Shown piece after piece: positions 23,228 through 35,189 of a stretch of 64,000 nucleotides of DNA. This stretch comes from Aphelocoma coerulescens (taxonomy: Eukaryota > Chordata > Aves > Passeriformes > Corvidae): assembly GCF_041296385.1 (NCBI RefSeq), contig NC_091015.1:93418004-93482003 (forward strand). The letters run 5' to 3'. Both the position numbers and the translations under genes were made by a program. The stretch's first letter is position 1. Each line of letters opens with the position of its first letter. The notes below the pieces were generated by a model that saw only the letters and a program-made list of their open reading frames with translations, made no database searches and had not been told where the DNA came from.

Positions 23228-25100
23228 CTTAGGCCAAGAAGTGAGTCTATATAAATAAACATATTTAAACAAAATACCTGCAAATTTGGCACTGTCCTTA
23301 TTAAGTTCTTTTTTGTTCTTAGAAAACCAGAAATCATGTAACAGACAAATTTTTGTGTCTTTAAATCTCCTGTGTGCCAGGGAGGATTAGAAGGATGGGT
23401 ACCTAAGGAAGGGCCAGGGTGATTATAACTTCCTAATGGGAATATTGAAGCAAAAGCTGCAGTTTTCTCTACTGGCAACCCCATGACCAGCGACTGCCAA
23501 ATAATATAATGAATGCTTATAACAAATTTGGTTTAACAGGTTCTGTAAGATCTGCCATTATCTCATCTCAACCCTTCTTGCCTTATGTTGCCTTCATCCC
23601 ACTGCCTCCACCTGCCCCTCCAGGGGAATGGGAGAGAAAATTGGGGAAAAAAATAAAATTTGTGTCTTGAGATGAAGATAATTTAGTAGGACAGAAAAGG
23701 AAGAGGGAAAAAAAAAATCAAAGACCTAAAAGATACAAAACAAGTGATGTACTATAAAATTGCTCACCATGCACCAACTGATGCCAAGCCAGTGCCAAGC
23801 AGCAGCTCCCCAGCCAGCTTTCCCACTAGATTACAAGCTGGGCACATGGTATGGGATATTCCTTTGGCCAGTTTGGGTCGACTGTCCTGCCCATTTTGAC
23901 TTTTAGCTTCTGGTACACCCCAGCCTCTTCACTGGTAGCGTGGTGCAAGAGGATGAAAAGTCCTTGATTTAGTTTAAGCACTGCGTAGCAACAATTAAGA
24001 TATAAGTGTATTATCATTATTCTCATCCTGAATCCAAAACACAGCACTATAGCAGCTACTAGGAAGAAATTTAACTCTATACCAGACAAAACCAGGACAG
24101 TACTGAAAGGAAGGACTTCCATTCATCCATGATTATTCAAAACAAAAAAGTTATATATTTCAGTTGGAGAATTATCTGTATAATGATGTTCTGCCTCCTG
24201 AAGCATTGACCTTTGGGTGGCATATATGGCCATAACTACAATCTTAATTCCAACCATGATTGCTATTTGACAATTAAGTCTCATATCCTTTCAAGGATAG
24301 AATCTCAAGAAAATTAACATTTGGTGGGGAAATCAAATGTACCCTTTACTCGAGGTGGTTTCTAAGCATTAGCTGATGGTCTGTATGTTCCCTGTCTTGT
24401 CTCCTCAGGAAACCACAATAGCAACACTGGATAGAAACCCTTAGATGCAACTACTGTTGCTAACCATATACACCAAAAGTAACTTTCATCTGTAAGTGTC
24501 ATAAAATGCTTTACATATTTTTTTTGCAAAGATCCTTTCATACATCAGCAAAATGCTGCTCTTTTTGAAGTAGGGTATATTTTGTTCCATTAGTACTATA
24601 AAAAATACTTGAGAAAGAATCTTTGTAAAAACTAATTACAACAATGCTTAACTTTAAGTAATCTAACTAGAGTGAATATTTCATTAATAGCACAGAGACA
24701 AATATTTTAGCAGGTTGAAGGAAGAATGAAAAGCATTTCTGTTAAAACCCGAGTTTGCCTTAATGGATTCATTTGATGTTGGTCATATCCAATCTGAGAT
24801 TGCAATCCAAGTGAGTATGCCCATAAGCATTAGATGCTAAAAAATCTAACAAAGTGTAATACCACAATGTCCCCTACAAAATTCATACAGCCATCATGGT
24901 CTCTAACTAGCCAAAGGTCAGCTCCACAGAGAACTAGCTGTGACTTTCTTTTTAATGGTGTTTTTCACATATTGGAAGATATTGGTCTATCAGAAATGAG
25001 GCAACAGTTAATAATTGCAGTTTAGGGTTTAGCTCATTCACCTAAATCAAAATTGAACTAGATCAGAACCTCTGCTTTAGTTAATGATATATTGAATATT

Positions 25101-25170
25101 AAAAAAAAACCCAACCAAACAAAAACCTCTAAACACCACAAACAGAAAAAAACAACCCAAAAACAAAACC
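25101..25170. repeat. A/C-rich low-complexity tract
   Basis: On the plus strand the stretch is almost only A and C, with repeated AAAC and CCAA units. Confidence 0.75.
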
Positions 25171-25854
25171 AGGAAGTCTTAAAAGACACCAGAAAGTAAA
25201 CAGCCTTGGCTGTCACATATCTACATGATTGATTCTTTTTCATGAGAAGAATATCTAGATCTCAGACTAAGGGTCAAATTTGTCAAAACAGGAATCCAAA
25301 CCAGCAGATTACATTCCAGCTGAGACTTCTCTTCTGAAGCTCATCAGGTCTTCTGCACTGTCACACTCATTTTTGCAGTCCTTGCCAGGTTTTGGCTCAG
25401 CTTACTCCACAGTGGGAAAAATCCTTGAGACTTCAGTAAAGTTATATAAAATGGTAAAAATTGTTCCTTTTGCAGCACTAGTTCCAAACATGTTCTTATA
25501 ATCCCATCAGGAATTAGTAAACCTTAAAATGGATTAGGTAAATCATATTTTATGCTACCCGTTATCAAGACATGTTTTTGGCAGCATTCATATAAGAGTA
25601 GTTTGATATATTTTTTCCACTAAAAGGGAGAAACCCTCCATATCAATACACTTCCCACTTACAAATCATATAAATTTATTTTTCATCAGAGAATGTGTCA
25701 CTGTGGATTGAAAAATTGCATTTAATTCCACTTTCCTCATGAAAAGGATCAAAAGGTGCTTTCGCATGTCCCTTGGTTACTTAAAAATTTATTAGTTTTG
25801 AGAGGGAATGCCTCTTGAAATTAATCTTTAAATTGTCAAAGATCATAATGTTTA

Positions 25855-25869
25855 ATATATATATATATA
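25855..25869. repeat. short (AT)n microsatellite
   Basis: Seven and a half AT units. Confidence 0.85.
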
Positions 25870-26814
25870 AAATGCATCACAATTTAAGCTTTGGTTTTGG
25901 ATTGTTACTACATCTCTGAGCAGATGCTTAAAACTAGGCTGACTCACTGTTTTCTCATCAGATATACTTATTTCTTAAAAAGAGTCCTAAAGACATGACA
26001 GAAATGAATGGCTTTAGAGAGCTATTTTTACCAAAATCACAGTTCCTGTGATTCTCCAAAGCACAAAATTCTAGACCATTCATTTGAACTTCAGTTTTGT
26101 CCTATGAAGTTATTAATACAGAGGTTGATTAATATGAAAGTGTTTATCAAAATGGTAGTTCAGTGCAATTCCAGTGTTGGAAGAACATCAGGTTGTGTTT
26201 GATGACTTAACAGCTGACAAAGGCAGGAGAAAAAAGATTGTTATGTTTGATTTGGTAAAGCTATTAATTTCTTTAAGCTTGTAAAATATAATTGTTTATT
26301 ATATTTTTCTTTTCCAAATGGTATACATAATAATAATTTGATCATTACTAACCTGTTTCTAACTACAACCTTGAAAAGCATAATAAGTCACTTATCAGTT
26401 TAAATCCAGTCACTCTCTAATACGCCTTCTTTTTTAAGACTGACTTTTACTTTAAAGAAACATATCTTTACTGTCACAACATAGTTTTCTGCTTGTGGTC
26501 ATGAACTTCCTGAGACAGTGGGAGCAGATACTAAAATAGACAAAAAAGACAAAATTCATTATAAAATCCCCCTAATTGTAAAAAGAACCTCATTGTTATT
26601 CCAATTGGATGTGAGAGACGAGCTTTTGTCATTTGTATTTTTCCATGGCAGATTCTTAAACTAAAAGATCAGAGGAGGAACTGGCCTTAGTCAGCAGTGC
26701 TTGAGAGATTCCTTTATTAAAATATTTCTCTTTCCTTTTCTCCCATCCTTCCAGAAACATTCTCATTATTTCCACTTTCAATCTCATTCCTCAGAAAAGA
26801 TTCTACATTGTTCC

Positions 26815-27190
26815 TGAGACAAGTCTTGAAAACCTCCAGGGATGGAGATTCTACCACACTTCTGTGTGCTCTTGGAAGAAATGTCAACTTGCAACTTGGG
26901 GTTTTTGTCCCTTACACTGTCTGCCACCGTCAAGAGTATCTTTGCAAGTCCTCTTCAAACAATTTAAGGCTGCTGTGAGGTTATTTACCATTTAACCTCC
27001 TGTTTTCCAAACTAAACAAGCCCAGCTCTGTTAACCACTCCTCACAATTTGTGTGCTCTGGGCCCTGACTATGCAGTCCTCTGCTGGACCCTCTGCAGCT
27101 TACTGGCATCCTCTTAAAAGGGCTTGTCAAGTCCCAAACCCTCCCATCACAAGCCACTGTGCAGTAGATGACCTGTTCAGAAGGGGCTAA
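26815..27190 (-). mobile_element. CR1 LINE, C-terminal and 3' region
   Basis: Reading the minus strand at about 27,050-26,981 gives CEEWLTELGLFSLENRRLNG, the conserved C-terminal block of CR1 ORF2 (usually EERLRELGLFSLEKRRLRGD). At the low-coordinate side, CCTCCAGGGATGGAGATTC is the typical CR1 3' sequence in reverse. The fragment has lost its extreme tail and all upstream reverse-transcriptase sequence. It is well diverged, hence old. Confidence 0.8.
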
Positions 27191-27194
27191 AGAA

Positions 27195-29135
27195 AACCTT
27201 TTAAATGTGCCTGACACCACGTGATCAGTCATTGCTTACTAAAGGAATGCATCTTTGGGAGTTGGGTAGAATTGATTTCAGGAGGTGACAGAGCCAAAGG
27301 TGAAATTAAATATATATATAACATACACAGGGAAAACACAGAGAAGATAATAAAAAAGGGGTAAAAGACAGGCATAGTCCCTATAATAACAGGAACAAAG
27401 GAAGAACAAATAGCCAGGAATTTCTCCAGTGTACCACTGATAAGGCCCCAACAACTTCCTTTCTCTTTGGCAGAATGAAAGCCCTGCTTTTTGAGTTGCC
27501 ATTTGCTACATTTCATGACAGTAGTCAGCAAGCTTATTTTCTTCTCCTGCTTAACTTGGATTTTTTAAATTAAAATGAGATTTTTAAAAAGCATCACATG
27601 TGTCTGTCTGTTTTCTGCAACACCCTTTTTGCATGAGCAGGTAATTGATACTGCAGTGCTGAGTCAGTGCAAATTCAGTGCTGCACCAGGAACCCTTGCT
27701 TAGCTTTCAGTGTGAAAACACCCAGTCTGTGAGTGCTGCTGCTGGGCCTTCAGGTGCCACCACTTCTTGCCTTCATGCTGCTTCCTGAGAACCAAAAAAT
27801 CACCAAGAGCCCATCACTGGGCTTCATTTTCTGCAGTAGCAGGCTAGGTGTCATTATGATTCTGATATCTGACATTCCCAACAGTCAGTGGGAGGCTTCC
27901 CAAAGTCCTGCATTATGTTGAGAAATTGCCTTACGCTGTTGACATCAAACTTTCCTTGGGAATTGTAGTCTAGCTAAAGACAGTCACAGAATGCAAATTG
28001 GAGATGGCAAGAAAACTTAATTTCCCAGAAAGTTAAATAAAGTGGGTAATAAACCACATCCTAAAAAATTTAGTTGCAAATAAATCATAGTACATGAAAG
28101 ACATTTCTAATGTAGTTCTTTGTAAGTCTCATTATAACAAAACATTAGCAGAAATCACCACTTCTGCATATGAAAGGCACATTAAAATGTTTTCACTTGT
28201 CCATTTTTATTCTAACTATATAGACATGGAAAAGAGACACTGTCTTGTAAAATCACCCTTCTTGGCTTTTCCAGTGCATTTTTTTTTACCCAAAAGCTTT
28301 TTTCTACTTTTAACCCCTTCAGATTATTCTGCTTTATTAAATTGTGTCAGAGAATTGTGTCATGTGTGCTCAGCACACACCCGATTCAAATGCTGGGAGA
28401 ATGTTTCTTTCATTCAAGACTGAAAAAAACCATTTTCATACAAGTACATATGAATAATTCAGGTATTGAAGTAAAAGAATATTTCTGCAAGAGGTTGCAT
28501 ATCATACTGTTATACATACAGCATGTGCTTATTGTTCTAGAAACAGTTTGGAGAGGAAAAGGTAGCAAAAGTAATGACAGGAATGGCAGGAAAACCAGGG
28601 TAACTGCAAAGAATTTGTCTTATCAACTCCTAATGCTGAGTCAGTTTTCTCTATGGCTTGTTTGTCTCTTCAATGCAAGGTCTAAAAGAATATTATATTA
28701 ACAATTCCTTATCAAAGATGTGTTTACCTATTATGAATACAGAAAGAACACTTAGATTCTACTCAGCTTTGCTGTCACTAACTTTTTCCCAGGTAGGAAA
28801 CTGGCATGAAAAGCTGGTCAAGCATACAGCTGCTTAAATTCTAGAGGCAGTAATGCACTCATAGGCTGTACAACAGGTGCAGCTCAGGTGTCCTTCCCAT
28901 GCTGAAATCTTGAACACCGTGGTTGCCTTTTGGCCTTGCTCACTAATCGTGAAATTGTGTTTTGACTAGAAATGTGAGGCAGCTTTATACACGCTCCATG
29001 GGATGGAAAGAGGCCCTCTGAGGAGGAGGAGTTGCCCTTTGTAGCACAGAGTTGGAACAGATGCAGCTGTGACTGGGGACAACTCATGAGGGCTTTCACT
29101 GGAACATCAGCAGCAAAAGGAAAGCTGGAAAGTGC
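27195..29135. other. intron-like or intergenic
   Basis: No gene recognised. Plus frames at 28,094-28,701 (109 and 119 codons, overlapping) have no motif and no splice context. A pyrimidine tract and AG at about 28,792 lead into a frame that soon stops. Confidence 0.38.
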
Positions 29136-29139
29136 TGGG

Positions 29140-29790
29140 AGTGCCCTAGTGTTGAACTGGGTAGAAGCCCTGGTGACAAGGGGCAAGGAAAACACTGAGG
29201 TACAGAATGTCTTCTTCAACTCTTTATAGGTTTTTGTCTAGAATTGTCCTCAGGGATACTGGGACCCTCCAACTCATGAGAAAGTTTGGAGAAATGTAGA
29301 TATAACCTCAATAGAGTAGTATCAATTCAGGAAACATTTGAATGAACTGGACATGCACAAGTTCATGGGACCTGACAGGATGCATCCTTGAGTGTTAAGG
29401 GAATTGGCATTGTGAAGTCACTCATTATCATATTTGAAATGCTGTAAGAATTGGGAAAGTTTCATGAGTATTGAAAAAAAAGCGACATCACTCCTGTCAT
29501 CAAGAACAAGAAGGAAGATGATGAGAGCTGCAGTCCAGCCAGCCTCAATGCATTCCCTTGAAAGGTGACACATCAAAACCTCCTGGAAGCCATTTCCAGC
29601 CATATTAAGCAAAAGTCCATCACTGGGGTTGGTCAGCATATATTTGTGAAGCTGCAGTGCCTGACCAGCTGCTCTTCTGTGAGGAGGTGACTGGCTCAGT
29701 GGACAAGGGGAGACCAGTGGAAGTTGTTTATCTGGATTTCAGCAAGATTTTTGACACCATCTTTCATGACACTCGTAACAAATTCTTCCT
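29140..29790 (+). mobile_element. CR1 LINE, reverse-transcriptase 5' half
   Basis: The element starts with ALVTRGKENTEVQNVFF, the linker before the CR1 reverse transcriptase. It runs through a broken middle (LDMHKFMGPDRMHP near 29,350) and ends at VDKGRPVEVVYLDFSKIFDT (about 29,700-29,757), the conserved block 'GRAVDVVYLDFSKAFDTV'. Several stops and frameshifts separate these blocks. The copy is truncated at both ends, since the FADD block is absent. Confidence 0.85.
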
Positions 29791-29794
29791 TTTT

Positions 29795-30710
29795 CTCCTG
29801 ATTTCTTCTCACTCTCTCAAAGATATGTATATATTGATGTGCTAAGATTTTATCCACAATTTGTAGAAATGTGTAGAAATCATTTCCTGTCAAAGTGATT
29901 TTGCCTGTTTTGCTCAGTTCCTCCCTTGCCCAGATATTCCTCTATGAGCATATTCAAAATGGACATTGACAGACACAATAGACTATGCACTTATTTTGTC
30001 CACTGCTTGTATTTATAGTTGCTGTTACACATGTAGCATGCATCAGAAGATCTGAGAATTGGGATGGTATAATAGAGCTGACAGCAGAAAGATAATCAAG
30101 AAAACAGATATTTTTCAAAAGGCACTAGAGTACAATGAGCTTGCCAATAAAATCCCAAGTCAGAGCAACGCTGACATATCATACAGAATTACTGATACCG
30201 AAACATCGATCAGACAGCAGCAATGTTTTAAGAAATACCTCAGGTTTTTTAAATGAATATCTAATATGTGCTTAACATGTTTTTATCTGTAACATAAAAG
30301 CTGCATTAATTTTGACAATTAAGGAAGAGTCTTGCGTTCAAACATTACCGTTCTTTGCTTTGTATCATAGAAGCTGACTTGTGCTCAGTCACATCACAGA
30401 TGTTGTGCTCGTATAATGATCCCACATGCCACATTATGCAGATGACTTTGTTACACTTAAGACCCTGACTGAAGCATATACATCCCAGAAAATCTCAGAA
30501 GAAACACTTCTTCCATTTGGAAACTTCTGAAAGTGAGTGACATTATAATCAATGAAGTGAAAAATATAGAGGAAGCATAGAAAAATAGGAAAGTTTTAAG
30601 AGCCTGGTGCTTTTAAGACAGTAGAAAATAGTCTAGTTCTTGTCACCTTCATCTTAAAAGATGTTCTTTAAGGAGATCATTGGTGTGAAAAAATAAAGTC
30701 TTGAGTAAAC
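29795..30710. other. unique sequence between two CR1 fragments
   Basis: No similarity to CR1 seen. It separates two plus-strand CR1 pieces that could derive from one insertion later broken up, or from two insertions. Confidence 0.4.
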
Positions 30711-30714
30711 AACT

Positions 30715-30882
30715 CCCCAAAGTAAGTGGGCTATGGAAAATCTCCTTGGAGTTTTTCAAGATTCATCTGGACAAAGCTATGGCTGACCTGGCCTTGCATT
30801 GGTCATGGCCTTGCTGCAAGAAATTGGATGAGGCACTGCCAGTGGTCCCTTCCAGTCATACAGCATCTGTGATTCAATGAAA
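30715..30882 (+). mobile_element. CR1 LINE, 3' end
   Basis: Contains the CR1 3' landmarks in order: 'ttcaagattcatctggaca', 'gaggcactgccagtggtccc', TTCCAGTCATACAGCATC and the terminal GTGATTCAATGAA. Confidence 0.8.
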
Positions 30883-31125
30883 TATGCCTGACCACTGTAA
30901 GCCATTGGCACTATCTAGGAAAAATAAAACAAGTGGCAATGACTGGAAGGAGCCCAAGGGTGGGAATGGGCTTCAAAATACTTCAAACGTCTCTCTCTGT
31001 TTCCCTAACTGTTTTTCTATGGCTCAGACTTCCTGTCTTATTAAATCAGAGAGAAGAATGCCTGCAATGAGTCAGTGCTTTACACAACGTCATTACCAAA
31101 TCCAACAGAATCAAGGTAACTTTAC

Positions 31126-31170
31126 CTTGATGAACAGAGCTGTCTATAACTCTCTGTCCAGTTGTTCACA
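31126..31170 (-). CDS. candidate exon, minus strand
   Basis: A long pyrimidine tract (TTTTTTCCTTTCCTTTAACC) ends in acceptor AAAG. Next come 45 bases and donor CATCAAG|gtaaag. Only one frame is open, entering and leaving in phase 2. It reads VNNWTESYRQLCSS with a possible NWT glycosylation site. The phase fits the candidate at 23,182-23,227. Not recognised. Confidence 0.33.
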
Positions 31171-31174
31171 CTTT

Positions 31175-34100
31175 GGTTAAAGGAAAGGAAAAAATGCAGT
31201 TTGATGTATTTTGGTGATTCTGAATTGCGAAGTCTTTAGCCTTTAACTTATTGAGTTCCAGCCTAACTATTACAGGATAAAAACTATGACAAACAATTTT
31301 GACTATAATGTATCTTGAATTGAATTTTCTATAGTGTCTTCTGAACAAAACTATGAGGTTTGTGATAGGTATTAGTCAAATTCAGCCCAACAACACAAAT
31401 TCCTTTTGGAAAACCTGGTAACACACAATATACACACTGGGGTGATTTTCATATAAATAAAGCGATGTTTAAAAATATGTTCAACCCTTCTCCTGTGATG
31501 GAGACTAGTGCTTATTTACTTAAAAGGTACCTAAGCTGCTGTTGAAAAGCAGAACTGCAGCCATTCAGGAATGTTTCATATTCCAGGAACACAGCAAAGA
31601 GTAACTGCTGACCCCATTGACACTTTTAGAACAGCCTTTATGAAAAGTTAGTGCTTTCAGCATCCAATCCACCCAACAAAATGCAAATTCTGTAGTTTCT
31701 GGTCTCCTCTGCCCGTCAGCCATGACCTCTAAAGGTGAAATTTAAATTAACAGTGGTTTTCAATCAAATTATAAATATTATCTTACATTATGCTAGAAGA
31801 TCAAGAAACTGCTACTTCTGTTTATAGAAATTCAGCTTGTCACTCAGAAACATTACAAGAGCTGATCTAGAAAACAACAAATGTTTGAAGTGGGATCCAA
31901 AGCCTATTGAACTCCACAAAAGTATCTGGAAATATTTTGCTTGTGGGCCTAATCTGCATTAAACAGACCCTTTATTTTCTGGGAAATATTGTATCTGTAA
32001 ATGTAGACCATACAATTTAGCTAGTCGCAGGTGCAGTTTTGTATAGCCACTAGGTACTAGTGATAATTACACCTGAAAAGAGCTCTACGGTGACTTTTCA
32101 TAAGTACCTTTGAAAGGTAATGTCACAAAGCACAGAGAAAAATTTAAAGACATGATCAGGTCTGGAGAACTGAGCTTTTCCCCCACTTTATCCAGCGAGT
32201 CTCTGTCCAGTGAATTCGTCAAGGCATGAGTACTAGACGCTCAGATGGAAACTTCTGCAAGAATTTATTCTTTCTATAAAACAAATTTCTGAATAATACA
32301 TGTTCATGTGTAAAGCCCTGTACATTTTCCTACACACCTCACCATCAGAAATGTCCATACTAACTTCTTCCTATGTACGTAATTTTACCATATCTTATAT
32401 TTGAAAGTGATAAGAGTAAATACAGTTCTGTATTTTCCACAATTTGAGTATTTTACACTTTAAAGTATCAAGTGTCTCAAAAATTTTCTTGGCATTACTT
32501 ATGAATTCAACAAATTCTTCTAAAGAGCCTATCTTCTTATTTTTTTTAGTTTTGCAAAATTTAAAGTACTTGCAAGAGTGAGAGGAGATATGACTACACT
32601 CCATAAATACATCATCAGAAGCATGAACTCTGGGAGGAAAAAAATACTTAAGTTAAAGGACATTTTTGTTACAGGAACAAATGGTTCCCTGCTAATGAAT
32701 AAATGTGTGCTTGAGGTTTTATTCTACATGAGTGAATTATGGAACATCTTTTTGAATGACACAAGGGAGAAAACACATAACTGGTATTAAAAATCAAGTT
32801 TCTATCAGGGTATGAAAAAGATCAAGTAGTTTGACTGTCTGCAAGAGCAGTAAAATGTTCTCAGTGCATCAAATGGTCCTTTCTGGTATATACTCCTACT
32901 CATTCTAACAATAAATGTAGGCAAGAAAACTTTAGCCACTGAAGTAGTAGCACTGCAGAACTTGGAGAGCTCTTCATAATGGGAGATGGTTATATTATTT
33001 TTCACACAGAAAAAACACTTTATTACCCAGAATTTAATCTCGTACATAGTAAAAATACTATCTTCTGTCATTTTCTGTCCCAAAAGACATTAAACAACAC
33101 CTGTAGAATGAAAATGGTAAATATTTTTCTTTACTGTAAATCTATTTAGATGAAATGTGTATTAGAACCACAAACATATATCAGTGAAGAAAACAAGCAT
33201 TTGAGAGGAGGAAAATGTCTTTGTCTGATTTAATTATTTTATGCTAAATATGTTCCCTAAATGGAGAAAGGATTGTCTCGAGTTACCAGGTGTTGCTGGG
33301 TTATGGAAATGCCACTGCAAACCACCTGGGGAAAAACCTGGGGTGGAACTTCAGCTGAAATCCTTCTCTGAGCCTTGTGTTCCAACTGATCTTACTTGAT
33401 TAATTTAGCTAATTTAATTTTGGATGATCCCTTCTCTCCGGTGAGGATCTCACATTATCTTTCTATTTATCCAGAAATTTTATAGCAGAGAATGTGGCTG
33501 ATGCTTTACCTCTTACTCTGCCTTTCAGCTTCCTTGACCTGTCTACTCCTTCTTTTCAGGAATGCCCTGCCTGGGACATTCCTTGCAGAACACAGGACAT
33601 TTTCCCTTCACTTTCATACATCCCCACTCGTTGCTTTAACTACTGAAGATACCTTTATTTTTTATATAGTGCTGTTTGATATGAGAAATGCTTTAAGATG
33701 CTCTACACAAAGTTTACTTGTTCATGTGGTCCAACTTCTTGGAAGTATGTCTTAGGAAAAGGAGGCTGCTGTATGACCAAGAGAAAAACACCCACACCAT
33801 ACTGGTGTTTACGCCTGTAGTTTCCTCACAGAGGATGATGAAAATTGACAGTGCTGTGATCACTACTAAATACTGTAATCTAGCAAGTCATTCTGTTAAT
33901 TCATTGCACCAGAACTGCTGTTGAAACCTTTTCATGTTGTTAGACTCTGTACTGCTGGGTGTAATAAACAAATCAAAGAGAACTTGCACATTTGATCTGT
34001 GAGGTATTTTAAGTCAATATAAGCCTCCAAGCAGAGAAGTTAATTCGACACTTCTAAACAGTCAATCAGACAAGAATTCATTAGCAGAGGTCTGGGTAAG

Positions 34101-34670
34101 AACCACTACATGACTTCTAGGATGTTCTTGCTTCCACTATCTTTGCAACGAATAGACTGCCACTACTGGGGAGAAAAAAATGGGTGAGAAGCTGATTCAG
34201 AGTGAGGAATCTTGAGAGAACTTCTGTGAGTCTCTTTGAAAGCTAATGGTTACTGGAAATTGCTGACTTGATTGTCCAGTATTTCCTGTCTTAAAACTCA
34301 GATGTCTTTTGCTCATGGACTTAGAAATCCTGATGCATTCTTAATACATTTCCTTTCTCTATTATGCTAGGGAGCGCACTGGTTTTGCTTAAAACTCTTC
34401 TTCCACCCATTATCCTCCACTGGAGCAGTTAATTAGCTGCTTTATTTACAGATGCTTACATTTGGCTTCAAACTGCACTTAAGGAAGCAATATTTTGTGG
34501 GCAGGAATTTGATGTCACTAGAGACTCTCCTTGTTTAATCTTTTCTTGATTTGTTTTTCAGCTAAATTAGCTGTAAGTTAGTCGGCATGTACATGTAAAG
34601 ATGTGAGTGTGTCATGAGACATTTTCTTGTGTGAGTTGAAGAGCTCCTAGAAACTCTACCATGCTAATTT
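31175..34670. other. intron-like or intergenic
   Basis: No gene or repeat recognised. The minus frame 32,805-33,083 has a good internal acceptor (TTTTACTGCTCTTGCAG), but no donor follows before a stop. Confidence 0.4.
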
Positions 34671-34673
34671 TAC

Positions 34674-34793
34674 CATAGATGGAGTTGACAACAAATGCAG
34701 CATCTGTAAGTCATTAATCTGGATAAGGAAAACATAAATTTCTTGATCATTTGAGGATATTGAAGAAGTAACCTTTTGTTGTATGCAGCATTT
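34674..34793 (-). CDS. internal coding exon candidate, unidentified minus-strand gene
   Basis: A strong acceptor (TGTACCTCTTTTTGCTCTTTCAG, last part) precedes a 120-base segment (40 codons) open in phase 0 and closed by donor CTATG|gtaaaa. The peptide starts KCCIQQKVTSSISSNDQEIY and ends LHLLSTPSM. Both ends are phase 0, like the exons at 40,855-40,950 and 11,262-11,330 on the same strand, so the three can be joined in frame. A second frame is also open, so coding is not proved. No family recognised. Confidence 0.45.
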
Positions 34794-34976
34794 CTGAAAG
34801 AGCAAAAAGAGGTACAGAATAGCATAAAAAATTGACTACTTTGATATCCAGCTAACCAAATGACTAGGTCACAAGCTCTGCATTTCAGTTCATGAAGGAA
34901 CATGGCCACTACTATTTCAGATGACTTATGGAATAATGTCTGTACTCATAGGTGCTTTGTGTTGTTTCTTCTGCAG

Positions 34977-35189
34977 CGACACAAGTGGTTTCTTTCTTCA
35001 GGCTACTGTGCACTACTCACTGTGGTGCCCTCTGGAGCAGTTGTCCTCTGGGACCAGTTGTGCTTGGACACATGTTTCCAGTCCAGCAAGACAGAGGAGG
35101 AGACAGGGTAGAAAGGATCTTGCTTCTACAGAACCAAGGACCTCCAGGCTGTGGAGGAGAATACACATATCAGGCCATGGTGGCAGAAG
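34977..35189 (+). CDS. plus-strand exon-like segment, coding status unclear
   Basis: The plus strand has an excellent acceptor (TTTGTGTTGTTTCTTCTGCAG, last part), 213 bases and a strong donor (GCAGAAG|gtaggtgg). Two of the three frames are open throughout. One begins DTSGFFLQATVHYSLWC and is arginine-rich later. The other contains VERILLLQNQGPPGCGGEY. The length is a multiple of three and the segment is GC-rich for this window. With two open frames and no recognisable domain, a non-coding or antisense RNA exon is as likely as a coding one. Confidence 0.35.

Larger units (their letters stand above)
23230..26810. other. intron-like or intergenic
   Basis: Holds the A/C-rich and AT simple tracts listed separately. 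No gene recognised. Confidence 0.42.
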
